The position numbers were made by a program, and so were the translations under genes. Of a DNA stretch of 64,000 nucleotides, positions 1-13,069 are shown piece by piece. Below the pieces are notes generated by a model that worked only from the letters and a program-made list of their open reading frames with translations, searched no databases and was not told the DNA's origin. This DNA is from Prauserella salsuginis (GTDB lineage: Bacteria; Actinomycetota; Actinomycetes; Mycobacteriales; Pseudonocardiaceae), in assembly GCF_024648885.1 (NCBI RefSeq), contig NZ_JANBBF010000010.1:434001-498000 (forward strand), given 5' to 3'. The first letter of the stretch is position 1. Each line of letters begins with the position of its first letter.

Positions 1-195
1 ATGTCGGGTGCGGTGCTGACCGAGAAGGTGTTCGCCTGGGGCGGGCTCGGCACCCTGCTCGAACAGGCGATCCAGCAACGTGACTATCCGCGGCTGCAGG
101 GGCTCATCCTGCTGTTCGCCACGGTCTTCGTGCTGGTCAACCTGCTGGTCGACATTTCGTACGCAATCATCGACCCGAGGGTGCGTGTGCGATGA
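1..195 (+). CDS. Dipeptide/oligopeptide ABC transporter permease, C-terminal fragment (DppB/OppB type)
   Basis: This is the last 64 residues of a BPD_transp_1 permease whose start lies left of the window. The first visible codon is ATG, but it falls inside the usual 'GAVLTE' stretch that lies well within OppB/DppB proteins, so it is an internal Met. The fragment ends with a hydrophobic segment (about residues 35-55) and the 'YAIIDPRVRVR' tail typical of the family. It would pair with the next permease to form the membrane channel for peptides. It overlaps that gene by 4 nt, which suggests translational coupling. Confidence 0.93.
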   Translation: MSGAVLTEKVFAWGGLGTLLEQAIQQRDYPRLQGLILLFATVFVLVNLLVDISYAIIDPRVRVR

Positions 196-1112
196 GCATT
201 CTTTCCACGCGGAAGGCCGACAAGATCGACTCGCTGGCCGAGGGTGGAACCAGCCTCGCCATGGACGCGCTCCGCCGGACGTTCCGCAGTCCGGTCGCGA
301 TCCTCGGTCTCGTCATCGTCGGCCTGTTCGTCATCCTGGCGATCATCTCGCCGTTCATCGCGCCGAAGGACCCGTATCGGCCCTATCCGGAGTTGCAGTC
401 CGAGCTGACGCCGTCGAACATCCCGGGTCCGATGCCGGGCTTCCTGCTCGGCAGCGACCAGAACGGGTACGACTTCTTCTCCCGGCTGCTCGTCGGTGCG
501 CAGCAGACCCTGTTCGTGGGTGTGTTCGCGACGCTGATCGGCGTCACCATCGGCATGATCATCGGTGGGCTCGCGGGCGCGTTCGGCGGCTGGGTCGACA
601 GTCTGTTGATGCGACTCACCGACATCATGCTGTCGCTCCCCTCGCTGCTGCTGGCGATCTCGATCGCGGCATTGCTGCCGGGTAGTCAGTGGACGGTGAT
701 CATCGCGGTGGCGATGATCGGTGTTCCGGTGTTCGCACGATTACTGCGGGGCGCGATGATCGCCCAGCGGTCGAGCGACCACGTCCTCGCGGCGACGGCG
801 CTCGGCGTCAAGCGGAAGACGATCGTGTTCCGGCACATGTTGCCGAACTCGATCGGCCCGGTGATCGTGCAGGCGACGCTCACGCTCGCGACCGCGATCA
901 TCGACGCGGCGGCGCTGTCGTTCCTCGGCCTCGGCGATTCCGACTGGCGGCGCGCGGAGTGGGGCCTGATGCTCGGCAACGCGCAGGAGCTGCTCAGCGT
1001 GAAACCGTCGCTGGCGTTCTTCCCCGCCATCGCGATCATCATCGTGGCGCTCGGCTTCACACTGCTCGGCGAGTCGATGCGGGAATCGCTCGACCCGAAG
1101 AACAGGCGGTAA
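192..1112 (+). CDS. dppC: Dipeptide/oligopeptide ABC transporter permease DppC/OppC type
   Basis: A 306-residue inner-membrane permease of the DppC/OppC family, starting with ATG inside the end of the preceding permease gene. An N-terminal cytoplasmic stretch leads into a first membrane helix (about residues 38-58), then a soluble loop and five more helices. The EAA-type loop that contacts the ATPases lies around residues 200-225 ('ATALGVKRKTIVFRHMLPNS'). It would form the channel with the upstream permease. The substrate-binding protein is not in the window, so dipeptide versus oligopeptide specificity cannot be decided. In M. tuberculosis the equivalent operon (Rv3663c-Rv3666c) lies next to acs; here it is about 50 kb away. 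Confidence 0.93.
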   Translation: MSILSTRKADKIDSLAEGGTSLAMDALRRTFRSPVAILGLVIVGLFVILAIISPFIAPKDPYRPYPELQSELTPSNIPGPMPGFLLGSDQNGYDFFSRLLVGAQQTLFVGVFATLIGVTIGMIIGGLAGAFGGWVDSLLMRLTDIMLSLPSLLLAISIAALLPGSQWTVIIAVAMIGVPVFARLLRGAMIAQRSSDHVLAATALGVKRKTIVFRHMLPNSIGPVIVQATLTLATAIIDAAALSFLGLGDSDWRRAEWGLMLGNAQELLSVKPSLAFFPAIAIIIVALGFTLLGESMRESLDPKNRR

Positions 1113-1117
1113 CTCAC

Positions 1118-2113
1118 GTGGCACTACTGGACGTACGCGACCTGAGCGTCGTGTTCAAACGCAAGGGGACCCGCCCGTTCACCGCGGTCGACGGCGTGAG
1201 CTTCTCCGTCGAACCGGGGCAGACCGTGGGGCTCGTCGGGGAATCGGGCAGTGGCAAGTCCGTGACGTCGCTGGCGATCATGGGGCTGCTGCCCAAACGG
1301 GGTGCGGAGATCAGCGGCTCGGTGACCTTCGAAGACACCGAACTGCTGACGCTCTCCGACAAGCAGCTGCGCGATCGGCGTGGCCGGGACCTGGGCATGG
1401 TGTTCCAGGACCCGCTGTCGTCCCTGAACCCGGTGATCACCATCGGGTTGCAGATCACCGAGGTGCTCGAACGTCACCGCGGAATGTCGCGGAAGGAGGC
1501 ACGGGTCGAGGCCGCCGAACTGCTGGACCGGGTCGGACTACCGGATCCGCAGCGGCGGATCGACGAGTACCCGCACCAGCTCTCCGGTGGCATGCGGCAG
1601 CGTGTGCTGATCGCGATCGCGCTGGCGTGCAGGCCGAAGCTGCTGATCGCCGACGAGCCGACGACCGCGCTGGACGTGACGATCCAGGCGCAGATCCTGT
1701 CGCTGCTGTCGGAACTGGTGTCCGAAACGGACACCGCGCTGATCATGATCACGCACGACCTCGGTGTCGTGGCGGGACTGTGCGACGACGTCAACGTCAT
1801 GTACGGCGGCCGCATCGTCGAACAGGCGCAGCGGCACGACCTGTTCCAGCGGTCACGGCACCCTTACACGCACGGGTTGTTGCAGTCGATCCCGCGGCTC
1901 GACGCGCCGCGGGGTGAGCCGTTGACGCCGATCCGTGGCTCGGTTTCGGACAACATCGAATGGGAGCAGGGCTGCGCGTTCGCGCCGCGTTGTCCCAATG
2001 CGACGGACGTGTGCTGGAGCGAGCCGCCCGAGCTGAAGGCCGACGACGGCAGGATGCTGCGCTGTCACAACCCCGTCGCCATCGGCGATGCCGTAACGGA
2101 GGGAGCCCTGTGA
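1118..2113 (+). CDS. dppD: Peptide ABC transporter ATP-binding protein, DppD/OppD type
   Basis: A 331-residue ATPase. The start is GTG five bases after the dppC stop, because the protein aligns from '[13 protein letters not shown]'; the open frame extends upstream only as a shadow of dppC. Walker A is GESGSGKS (about residues 41-48), the ABC signature is LSGGMRQR, and Walker B is LLIADEP. The C-terminal oligo_HPY region carries the Cys-rich stretch seen in DppD/OppD ('[14 protein letters not shown]' and later 'RCHNP'), which in several homologues holds an iron-sulfur cluster. It couples ATP hydrolysis to peptide import with DppF. Its stop overlaps the dppF start by 4 nt (GTGA). Confidence 0.93.
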   Translation: MALLDVRDLSVVFKRKGTRPFTAVDGVSFSVEPGQTVGLVGESGSGKSVTSLAIMGLLPKRGAEISGSVTFEDTELLTLSDKQLRDRRGRDLGMVFQDPLSSLNPVITIGLQITEVLERHRGMSRKEARVEAAELLDRVGLPDPQRRIDEYPHQLSGGMRQRVLIAIALACRPKLLIADEPTTALDVTIQAQILSLLSELVSETDTALIMITHDLGVVAGLCDDVNVMYGGRIVEQAQRHDLFQRSRHPYTHGLLQSIPRLDAPRGEPLTPIRGSVSDNIEWEQGCAFAPRCPNATDVCWSEPPELKADDGRMLRCHNPVAIGDAVTEGAL

Positions 2114-3312
2114 CCGACGAAACCGCCACGACGACGGACGTCACCGGCACCGAGACAGCAGCCACCGGCGCCACACCGGAAGACGGCGACGTCACCGGAG
2201 CGCAGGTCGCCGGCGCGGCCGGGCCCGACGACGGCACGTCCCGGTCCGGTGACGGTGCCGCGGGCGGCGACGACGTGCTCGTCACCGTCGAGGGCCTCGA
2301 GGTGCATTTCCCGATCAAGCGGGGAATCGTGCTGGAACGCACCGTCGGTTACGTCTACGCGGTCGACGGCGTCGACCTGACGATCCGGCGCGGCGAGACC
2401 TACGGCCTGGTCGGCGAGTCCGGTTGCGGCAAGACCACGCTGGGCCGCGGCCTGCTGCGGCTCGTCGAGCCCACCGGCGGGCGCGTCGTGTTCGACGACA
2501 TCGACGTGTCGACGCTCAAGGGTGAGAGGCTGCGTAAGTCGCGCCGACGCATGCAGATGATCTTCCAGGACCCGCTGTCCAGTCTGGACCCGCGGCAGTC
2601 CGTGGAGTCGATCCTCATCGAGGGCATGCGCGCACACGGACTCGACTCCGGCAAGGAGTCGACGCGGGCCCGGCTCGTGGAACTCCTCGACTCCGTCGGT
2701 CTCCCGGAGAGCGCGCTGCACAAGTATCCGCACGAGTTCTCGGGCGGTCAGCGGCAGCGGATCGGTATCGCGCGGGCACTGGCCGTGGAACCGGACCTGA
2801 TCGTGGCCGACGAGCCGGTGTCGGCACTGGACGTGTCGGTGCAGGCGCAGGTGCTGAACCTGTTGGAGGAGCTGCAGCAGCGACTCGGGCTGACGTACCT
2901 GGTGATCGCCCACGACCTGGCCGTGGTTCGGCACATCTCCGACCGGATCGGCGTGATGTACCTGGGCTCGCTCGTCGAAGAGGCGAGCTCCGACGAGATG
3001 TACGCCGAGCCGATGCACCCTTACACGAAGGCGTTGCTGTCGGCCGTTCCGGTGCCGGATCCGACAGTTGAGGACGAGCGGGAACAGATTCTGCTGACCG
3101 GCGACCTGCCGTCGCCCGCGAATCCGCCGACGGGCTGCCGGTTCCACACGCGTTGCCCGTGGAAACAGGAAACGCTGTGCGACACGGACCGGCCGCAGCT
3201 CCGCGACGTGGGCGGCGGCCACCGGGTCGCGTGCCATTACGCCGAGGACATCCTCGCGGGCAGGATCACCTCGCACGAAGTCGAACCCGAACTCGTCCAC
3301 CCCGACTCGTGA
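2110..3312 (+). CDS. dppF: Peptide ABC transporter ATP-binding protein, DppF/OppF type
   Basis: A 400-residue ATPase starting at GTG in the GTGA overlap with dppD; the longer open frame upstream is a dppD shadow. Walker A is GESGCGKT, the signature FSGGQRQR and Walker B LIVADEP. The C-terminus has the family Cys motif ('[16 protein letters not shown]', later 'ACHY'). It is odd in carrying an N-terminal extension of about 55 residues rich in Thr, Gly, Asp and Ala before the ABC domain begins at '[13 protein letters not shown]'. This extension is low-complexity, probably disordered, and not a family feature. It is the last gene of the operon, followed within 6 nt by a palindromic terminator. 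Confidence 0.92.
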   Translation: MTDETATTTDVTGTETAATGATPEDGDVTGAQVAGAAGPDDGTSRSGDGAAGGDDVLVTVEGLEVHFPIKRGIVLERTVGYVYAVDGVDLTIRRGETYGLVGESGCGKTTLGRGLLRLVEPTGGRVVFDDIDVSTLKGERLRKSRRRMQMIFQDPLSSLDPRQSVESILIEGMRAHGLDSGKESTRARLVELLDSVGLPESALHKYPHEFSGGQRQRIGIARALAVEPDLIVADEPVSALDVSVQAQVLNLLEELQQRLGLTYLVIAHDLAVVRHISDRIGVMYLGSLVEEASSDEMYAEPMHPYTKALLSAVPVPDPTVEDEREQILLTGDLPSPANPPTGCRFHTRCPWKQETLCDTDRPQLRDVGGGHRVACHYAEDILAGRITSHEVEPELVHPDS

Positions 3313-3317
3313 CCGGC

Positions 3318-3350
3318 GGCGGTGCCCCAAGGTGCCCTTGGGGCACCGCC
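3318..3350. terminator. Palindromic bidirectional terminator, CCCCAAGG family
   Basis: A 15-bp perfect inverted repeat (arms 3318-3332 and 3336-3350, 3-nt loop) with core CCCCAAGG/CCTTGGGG. It lies in the 83-bp gap between convergent dppF and the EamA gene and is equally stable on both strands. There is no U-tract, as is common for actinobacterial terminators. Related palindromes occur near 8.2, 15.2 and 18.0 kb, all in convergent gaps. Confidence 0.7.
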
Positions 3351-3395
3351 GGCCCGACCCCTACCCCTCAAGGACACGCTGACGCGTGGCTGCGG

Positions 3396-4385
3396 TCAGC
3401 GCCCCGACGGTGCCTTTGGGGGCACGTGCGACACGCTCGGTTGCACCTCGCCGGGCTCTTCGGCATCGACGACGGGGTCGCGGTGTCGGCTTCGGCCTCG
3501 GATGAGCCGTGCGGTGGTGGAGCCGAGGAACACGCCGACCACGACGACGGCCGCGGCCGTGATCTCGACCGGGGTCGGCCGTTCGTCGAGCAGCACGAAC
3601 GACAGCGTCATCCCGACCACCGGCACGAGTAGTGAGAACGGGGCGACGGAGCTGGCAGGGTTGCGGCGCATGAGTGTGGTCCAGATTCCGGAACCGAGGA
3701 CGGTACCGAGCAGGACGATGTAGGCGAGTCCGGCCAGCGCGAGCCACGCCTCGTCCAGGGTCGCCAGCGACAGCCATTGGCGCTCGGGTCCCTCGAACAC
3801 CAGCGACAACGCGAGCATGGGCAGTGGCGGCACCACGCTCATCCACAGCGTGAAGTGCAGCGGGTTGTCCGGCTTCGCCTGCCTGGAACACAGGTTGCCC
3901 GCAGCCCAGCTCAGCCCGCCCAGCAGCGTCAGGATCACCGGCAGCAGGGCGGCGTACTCGGCGCGCTGCCAGGCGATGGCGGCCATGCCGACGACGGCGA
4001 GTGCGATGCCCGCCAGCTGCCTGCGCGACAGCCGTTCCCGCAGCATCACCGCGCCGAGCAGCACCGTGAACGGCGCCGAGGACTGCAGCACCAGCGACGC
4101 GAGGCCCGTGGGCATTCCCGTGTACATGCCCACGAACAGGAACGCGAACTGGAACGTCCCGAAGCCGAGGCCGTAGCCGATCAGCCAGCGCGCCTTCACC
4201 TTGGGACGGGGGATCAGCAGCATCGTGGGGACGGCGATGACGAGAAACCGGATCGCGCCCGCGAACAGCGGTGGGAAGTGGGTCAGTACCGCGTGGATCG
4301 CCAGGAAGTTGCAACCCCAGATGACGGCGACGAACGCGGCGAGCAGTCGATCTCTCAGCGCCATGGCTCCAGCCTGCAGCCCCAT
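3396..4385 (-). CDS. EamA/DMT-family transporter
   Basis: A 329-residue protein with about ten hydrophobic segments arranged as two EamA repeats (roughly residues 10-145 and 160-300). The N-terminal 'AVIWGCNFLAIHAVL' is the hallmark of drug/metabolite transporters of this superfamily, which export amino acids or other metabolites. It is divergent from a LysR regulator only 59 bp away, a layout typical of a regulator controlling its exporter. The start is either ATG at 4385 or the ATG at 4364 ('MALRDRLL'). Neither has a clear ribosome site, though a TATTCT -10-like element lies upstream. The tail after the last helix is short and polar. Confidence 0.88.
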   Translation of the reverse strand: MGLQAGAMALRDRLLAAFVAVIWGCNFLAIHAVLTHFPPLFAGAIRFLVIAVPTMLLIPRPKVKARWLIGYGLGFGTFQFAFLFVGMYTGMPTGLASLVLQSSAPFTVLLGAVMLRERLSRRQLAGIALAVVGMAAIAWQRAEYAALLPVILTLLGGLSWAAGNLCSRQAKPDNPLHFTLWMSVVPPLPMLALSLVFEGPERQWLSLATLDEAWLALAGLAYIVLLGTVLGSGIWTTLMRRNPASSVAPFSLLVPVVGMTLSFVLLDERPTPVEITAAAVVVVGVFLGSTTARLIRGRSRHRDPVVDAEEPGEVQPSVSHVPPKAPSGR

Positions 4386-4444
4386 GACTCTGTAGTCCAG
4401 CGAGAATATTTGCAGAAAGTATGTAGTTATGCTTCAATTTCCTC

Positions 4445-5353
4445 GTGGATGTGGGCAAGTTGAGGACGCTGCGGGAGTTCGCCGATCGGGGCAGTGTGTC
4501 GGAGGCCGCGAAAGCCCTGAGCTGCACGCCGTCGGCGGTGTCACAACAGCTGCGCGCACTGCAGGCCGAAGTCGGACTCGTCCTCACCGAGCCTGACGGC
4601 CGCGGACTGCGCCTCACCGACGCCGGAACCGCGCTCGTCGCGCGGGCCGACGACGTGCTCGGCGCGATCGACCGCGCGGAGGCCGAACTCGACACCTTCC
4701 GCAGCACCCCACGCGGACGTGTGCGGCTGGCGGTGTTCCCGTCGGCGGCCCTCGTGCTGCTGCCGGGACTGCTGCGACAGGTCGAGGCCGTCGACGGCCT
4801 CGACCTGGACGTCCGCGATGTCGACATGACGCCACCGGAAGTGCCGGGGCTCATGGCCGACTTCGACATCGTGGTGATGCACCGCGACGAGTACGCCCCG
4901 CCCGTCGCCTCCGAACGGCTCGAGGTCCTGCCACTGCTGCGGGAGCCCCTCGACGTGGCACTGCCCCCGGAGCATCCGCTCGCGGGCGCCGACCGCGTCG
5001 AGCTCGCAGACCTGGCCGCGGAGTCCTGGATCAGCGTCGACGTCGGATTCCCCGTCGACGACCTGCTGATGTCACTGGCCACCAGGACCGGTGTCCGGCC
5101 GCGGGTGGTGCAGCGGATCAACGACTTCCGGATCATCGAATCGCTCGTCGCCGCGGGCCACGGCATCGCGCTCCTGCCACGGTACACAGTGGACACGGCA
5201 AAGGTGCGGTGCAAACCGCTCGCCGGCATCAAGGCCGCCAGGCACGTCGAGGCCGTGATCCGCCCCGGTGCGCCGGATCGGCGTCCCGCGGTGCGCGCGG
5301 TCCTCGACGCGATCCGTGCCGAGGCCGCCCAGTTCGGCGAACCGGGTGCGTGA
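4445..5353 (+). CDS. LysR-family transcriptional regulator
   Basis: A 302-residue regulator. The winged helix-turn-helix is in residues 1-60 ('EFADRGSVSEAAKALSCTPS' followed by 'AVSQQLRALQ'), and a LysR substrate-binding domain fills residues 90-300. The start chosen is GTG 4445; a second in-frame GTG at 4451 is also possible. The short, AT-rich 59-bp spacer shared with the divergent EamA gene must hold the operator and both promoters. It probably controls the neighbouring exporter and itself, by analogy with LysE/LysG-like pairs. The effector cannot be read from sequence. Confidence 0.9.
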   Translation: MDVGKLRTLREFADRGSVSEAAKALSCTPSAVSQQLRALQAEVGLVLTEPDGRGLRLTDAGTALVARADDVLGAIDRAEAELDTFRSTPRGRVRLAVFPSAALVLLPGLLRQVEAVDGLDLDVRDVDMTPPEVPGLMADFDIVVMHRDEYAPPVASERLEVLPLLREPLDVALPPEHPLAGADRVELADLAAESWISVDVGFPVDDLLMSLATRTGVRPRVVQRINDFRIIESLVAAGHGIALLPRYTVDTAKVRCKPLAGIKAARHVEAVIRPGAPDRRPAVRAVLDAIRAEAAQFGEPGA

Positions 5354-5504
5354 GGATCGTCTTCCGGAAGCCGCAACACGGGCCGTCGAGGTCAGCTGCG
5401 CGCCCGCGTGACTCCAGGATTAGCGGACGACCTCCCCGGAGCACGCGACACGGGCCAGAGAAGGCGCGTCGCTGAGAGGGGGCGGCGGGCGACCGGGCGG
5501 AAAC

Positions 5505-5542
5505 GCGAACGCGGGGCGGGCATGTGCCCACCCCGCGTTCGC
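5505..5542. terminator. Hairpin terminator after leuA
   Basis: Near-perfect 18-bp inverted repeat (5505-5522 with 5525-5542, one mismatch, 2-nt spacer), 45 bp beyond the leuA stop in the gap to the convergent LysR gene. It probably terminates leuA transcription on the minus strand. Confidence 0.7.
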
Positions 5543-5587
5543 GGATTCCTCAGTGGTGCGCGGCCCCTCGGTGGGGCGCGTGGCCGA

Positions 5588-7472
<1,885 letters not shown>

Positions 7473-7514
7473 TCAGGCCCCGTCGCGGCAGCGAAGCAGA
7501 AGTGCGCGTGCCAC
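7473..7514 (-). CDS. Leucine leader peptide of leuA
   Basis: A 13-codon open frame starting with GTG and encoding VARALLLRCRDGA. It has three adjacent leucines (codons ctt, ctg, ctt), followed by Arg-Cys-Arg-Asp-Gly. A TAGCCT -10 hexamer at 7527-7522 ends 7 nt before the GTG, so the transcript should begin at or next to the start codon, making it leaderless. It lies 85 bp upstream of leuA on the same strand, as leader peptides for attenuation do in other actinobacteria. It is too short for routine gene callers. Confidence 0.75.
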   Translation of the reverse strand: MARALLLRCRDGA

Positions 7515-7521
7515 GAGAGCG

Positions 7522-7527
7522 AGGCTA
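7522..7527 (-). promoter_or_regulatory. -10 hexamer of the leuA leader transcript
   Basis: TAGCCT read on the minus strand, 7 nt upstream of the leader-peptide GTG. No convincing -35 box is visible at 16-18 bp. The same hexamer at the same distance precedes the FMN reductase gene at 16646. Confidence 0.5.
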
Positions 7528-7643
7528 ACCCAACGACGGGCCCATTGGCGAGAGTGGGTCCCGACACCGAAATGTTACGGCGCAACATCGTTGCAGGTTA
7601 CTGGCCCGTAGCAATCGGCCATGCGACGTGTCAGACTGCGGTC

Positions 7644-8177
7644 ATGGGTGAGCACACGGAGAAGAACGCGCAGGGTAGCGCGGGTGGTGGCGCCGACACG
7701 GAGGCCACTCAGGTGCATCAGCCGCCGGCTCCCGAAACGACGTCCGGCGGCAGCGGTGCGCCGCAGGCGGCGACGCAGAACGGCACCCCCGACGCGGCGA
7801 ACGGGAAGGCGGCCGGCCAGACCGGCGGTTCGCGGCGTGCGCAGCGTGAGGCGAAGGAGCCGTCGGTCGACTGGACGGCGGTCCGCGAACGGGGCGTCGG
7901 CCTGCTCGCAGGGATCGTCCGGTGGGTCGGCCTCGCGTTCGCGCTGATCCTGGTGCTCCACGTCGTCTTCGTGATCGGCGAGGCGAACCCCGGAAACGGC
8001 ATCGTGCAGTGGGTGGCCGACACCTCGGAGAACCTCGCGGTCGGGTTCCACGACCTGTTCCAGCCCGCGGATCCGAAACTGCTGGTTCTGATCAACTACG
8101 GCATCGCCGCGATCTTCTGGCTCGTCGTGTCGTCGATCGTGGCGAAGGTGATCCGCCGCGTCGGTGGCGGCGCCTGA
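7644..8177 (+). CDS. Unknown membrane protein with disordered N-terminus
   Basis: A 177-residue protein of unknown function. The start is taken as ATG 7644 ('MGEHTEKNAQ'); the open frame begins 99 bases earlier without a ribosome site. Residues 1-70 are Gly/Ala/Thr/Gln-rich and probably disordered. Two membrane helices follow, at about residues 90-112 ('LAGIVRWVGLAFALILVLHV') and 147-168, joined by an extracytoplasmic loop of about 35 residues. It is divergent from leuA. I do not recognise the family beyond an actinobacterial conserved membrane protein. Confidence 0.72.
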   Translation: MGEHTEKNAQGSAGGGADTEATQVHQPPAPETTSGGSGAPQAATQNGTPDAANGKAAGQTGGSRRAQREAKEPSVDWTAVRERGVGLLAGIVRWVGLAFALILVLHVVFVIGEANPGNGIVQWVADTSENLAVGFHDLFQPADPKLLVLINYGIAAIFWLVVSSIVAKVIRRVGGGA

Positions 8178-8185
8178 GCGGTGCC

Positions 8186-8335
8186 GGCGCCCCCAAGGGC
8201 ACATTGGTCGCACTCAACGCGCCCTTTCTTCCCCTCGCACTCCGTGAAGAGGCACGGGTTGCGCTCGCTGTTGCGCCATGATCAGGGGAGGATTCGTCGC
8301 GCCCAACGCGACCAGGGTGCCCTTGGGGGCGCTCA
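8186..8335. terminator. Long imperfect inverted repeat in a convergent gap (CCCCCAAGG family)
   Basis: GCGCCCCCAAGGGCAC at 8188-8203 is matched exactly by its reverse complement at 8317-8332. The flanking inner sequences (GGTCGC...AACGCGCC against GGCGCGAC-type sequence) extend the pairing imperfectly, so the whole gap could form one long stem-loop. It sits between the convergent membrane-protein and nitroreductase genes and shares the core of the other CCCCAAGG palindromes in the window. Confidence 0.55.
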
Positions 8336-8361
8336 CGCCGGCACTGAGCGCAACCGCAGCG

Positions 8362-8955
8362 TCACCGCAGGGGCTCGCCCCACGTTCCGGCGTAGGCGAT
8401 CTCCGAGAGCGGCAGGCGGGAGCGCGGGGCCCGCTCCCGCTCGACGTCCCGCGGTTCCCCGAGTACCTCCGCGTCGGCCTGGACCCCGACGGCGATCGCC
8501 ACCAGCGGTTCCACGTCGGCGGGTACGTCGAAGTCCCGTCGCACCTGCTCCGCGTCGAAGCCCGCCATCTGATGCGCGGCCAGGCCCTCGGCCACGGCCT
8601 GCAGCGCCAGGTTCTCCGCCGCGAGCCCGACGCCGTACTCGGCGTACGGCACGTCTCCCTTGGCGTTGCGCCGCACCGCCGACCCGATCAGCAGCGCACC
8701 CGCCCGGTGGGCCCACGCCCGATTCCGCTCCGTCAACGCTGCCAGCACGCGCGCGTAGGTCTCGTCACCACGGAGGCCGACGAGGAACCGCGCGGGCTGG
8801 GTGTTGCCGAACGAGGGCGCCCAGCGGGCCGCCTCGAGGAGCCTGCGAATCTGCTCCGATGTGACGTCGCTCATTGCGTCGAGGGCCCGGGGGCTTCTCC
8901 GCAGGGTGATCAGCGAGTGCACGCCGACGGCCGTTTCCTGTTGTCCGCCACCCAT
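8362..8955 (-). CDS. Nitroreductase-family protein
   Basis: A 197-residue flavin-dependent nitroreductase-like protein. The start is fixed at ATG 8955 by a strong GGAGGTG ribosome site 5 nt upstream; a later ATG at 8874 would cut into the conserved '[12 protein letters not shown]' N-terminus. The FMN-binding '[20 protein letters not shown]' segment follows at about residues 38-57, and the family's '[21 protein letters not shown]' helix in the second half. Members are homodimers that reduce nitro or quinone groups using NAD(P)H. The physiological substrate is unknown. Confidence 0.86.
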   Translation of the reverse strand: MGGGQQETAVGVHSLITLRRSPRALDAMSDVTSEQIRRLLEAARWAPSFGNTQPARFLVGLRGDETYARVLAALTERNRAWAHRAGALLIGSAVRRNAKGDVPYAEYGVGLAAENLALQAVAEGLAAHQMAGFDAEQVRRDFDVPADVEPLVAIAVGVQADAEVLGEPRDVERERAPRSRLPLSEIAYAGTWGEPLR

Positions 8956-9127
8956 TCCGCACCTCCATGGGCCCGGAAACCAGCAGCTCGGCGGCGTGCG
9001 AGGAGTCACAAGGCCGAATGGCATCCGGGTGAACGATCGGTACCCTGGTCCCGACGATACGGAGCGTGCGCACCTTTGCGACAAGGCCGCCGAGCGGGCG
9101 CCGCTCCTTCGAGGAGGTTCGGCCAAA

Positions 9128-11484
<2,357 letters not shown>

Positions 11485-11538
11485 CCGGGCGCTGAAAGCC
11501 CGGAACGGGCGTTCTCCGCCGGATCGTGCCGGCATGAC

Positions 11539-11572
11539 GAAAACCGCGAAGGTTCAGGCCTTCGCGGTTTTC
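11539..11572 (+). terminator. Hairpin terminator after ask-asd
   Basis: Perfect 14-bp stem (11539-11552 with 11559-11572) around a TTCAGG loop. GAAAACC...GGTTTTC arms leave an AT-rich base and 'TTTTCGCTTTTC' downstream, close to a canonical intrinsic terminator. Confidence 0.8.
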
Positions 11573-11691
11573 GCTTTTCGGAACCCGTTCTCCTCGTCGC
11601 CGGTGACGCGTGTCTCTGATAGTTGTAGATGCTAAGCAATCGCGGTATGCCTGGTAGTGGAGTGATCACGTGCGGTAAAAGGGGTGCGGAC

Positions 11692-12582
11692 ATGGTGTAC
11701 GAGCTGCGGGACTGGGACATCGTCTCCGGTGTGGGCATCACCGCTCTCGGCGTGGCTGCCGCCAGGGCCGTCGAGACAAGCCGGACCGATGCGCTCGTCC
11801 GGGACCCCTACGCGGCCGAGTTCGTTCGCGCCGCTGAATCGCCGATCCCCATGCCGACCCGCGCCGAGGACGTGGCCGACGACGATCACCGGTGGTCGCT
11901 GATGTCGGTCTTCCTGGGGCTGCGCTCGCGGTATCTCGACGAGTATCTGCTCGGTTCCCACGAGTCGGCCGGTGCATCGGCGGGTGCGCGCCAGGTCGTG
12001 TTGCTCGCCGCCGGACTGGACAGCCGCGCCTTCCGCCTGCACTGGCCGGAGGGCGCCACGGTGTACGAGGTGGACCAGCCGCGGGTGCTGCAGTTCAAGG
12101 ACGCGGTGCTCGACCACGGCGGTGCCGAACCGGCATGCGAGCGCCGTGGCGTCCCGATCGATCTGCGGGACGACTGGGCGGCGGCGTTGGCCGGCAGCGG
12201 TTTCGACCCGGCGGCGCCCACCAGCTGGCTCGCCGAGGGGCTCATGCCCTACCTTCCCGCGGACGCGGCGGAGCGGCTGCTGACGACCGTGCACGAGCTG
12301 TCCGCGCCGGGCAGCACGATCGCGGTGGAGTACATGCCGGGCGTGGGCTCGGCTCTCGCGGATTCCTCGGCCGCGTCACTGTCGGCCGGACTGGGGATCG
12401 ACCTCGCCTCGCTGCTGTCGGACGCCGACTACGACCCGAACGCCCGCCTGTCCGAGCTGGGATGGGCGGTCGACGAGGTAACGGTGGCGCAGCTGGCCGA
12501 GCGGTACGGCCGGACCTTCGACGACGAGGAGGTCGCGGAGCTCGCCGGCAGGGGGAGGTATCTGACGGCGCGCAAGCACTAG
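11692..12582 (+). CDS. SAM-dependent methyltransferase, TIGR00027/LCMT-like family
   Basis: A 296-residue protein of the actinobacterial 'putative SAM-dependent methyltransferase' family expanded in mycobacteria. The start is ATG 11692 behind AAAAGGGG; the open frame begins 63 bases earlier. The 'ETSRTDALVRDPYAAEFV' N-terminus is the family signature. The SAM-binding segment is 'RQVVLLAAGLDSRAFRL' (about residues 101-117), followed by acidic 'VYEVDQPRVLQFK' and 'TSWLAEGLMPYLP'. It resembles leucine carboxymethyltransferases, but substrates are unknown. It stands alone between a terminator and a lipoprotein gene. Confidence 0.86.
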   Translation: MVYELRDWDIVSGVGITALGVAAARAVETSRTDALVRDPYAAEFVRAAESPIPMPTRAEDVADDDHRWSLMSVFLGLRSRYLDEYLLGSHESAGASAGARQVVLLAAGLDSRAFRLHWPEGATVYEVDQPRVLQFKDAVLDHGGAEPACERRGVPIDLRDDWAAALAGSGFDPAAPTSWLAEGLMPYLPADAAERLLTTVHELSAPGSTIAVEYMPGVGSALADSSAASLSAGLGIDLASLLSDADYDPNARLSELGWAVDEVTVAQLAERYGRTFDDEEVAELAGRGRYLTARKH

Positions 12583-12638
12583 CCTTCCCGTCCACAGTCG
12601 ATCACGGCAAGGTGGCCTTGCCGGTAGGTTGTCGAGCC

Positions 12639-13013
12639 ATGTGGAAACGGACGGCGCCGGTCGCCGCGCTGGGGATGTTGTTGCTCGCAGGATGTTCCGA
12701 GGTTTCGGAGATCAGTAAGTCCGTGGACGGGGCTGCGGACAAGGCGAGCGTCTGTGGTCAGGCGCTCGGGATCGTCGACCTCAACCCCAACGTCGACCCG
12801 CAGCAGGTCCAGTCCGAAGCGGCGGACAAGGCACAGCAGCTGCGTGACCTGGCCGGACAGGCGGCCGACCAGGACCTCCAGCAGAACCTGACCGCGTTGG
12901 CCGACGGCTACGTCGAGCTCGAACAGCAACGAGCCGACCGGATCGGTGACTTCAACCAGTGGCTGCAGCAGAACCTGTCCAAGCTCGAGAGTCTCCGCCA
13001 GGCCTGTATGTGA
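12639..13013 (+). CDS. Small predicted lipoprotein, unknown function
   Basis: A 124-residue protein with a short signal peptide 'MWKRTAPVAALGMLLLAGCS', where LAGC is a lipobox. Mature processing would leave an N-terminal diacylated Cys at residue 19. The rest is highly charged and Gln-rich, largely helical and probably coiled-coil ('ADKAQQLRDLAGQAADQDLQ', later 'YVELEQQRADRIGDFNQWLQ'). It ends in 'LRQACM', giving a second and possibly paired Cys near residues 34 and 123. I do not recognise a named family. A strong hairpin follows 4 bp after the stop. Confidence 0.75.
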   Translation: MWKRTAPVAALGMLLLAGCSEVSEISKSVDGAADKASVCGQALGIVDLNPNVDPQQVQSEAADKAQQLRDLAGQAADQDLQQNLTALADGYVELEQQRADRIGDFNQWLQQNLSKLESLRQACM

Positions 13014-13016
13014 CCG

Positions 13017-13069
13017 GTGACGCCCGCCGCGGGCGGCCGGGTGGCCCGGTCGCCCGCGGCGGGCGTCAC
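13017..13069. terminator. Bidirectional hairpin terminator, 19-bp stem
   Basis: Perfect inverted repeat 13017-13035 with 13051-13069 and a 15-nt loop, filling the 52-bp gap between the convergent lipoprotein and MFS genes. It overlaps the MFS stop codon. Confidence 0.8.
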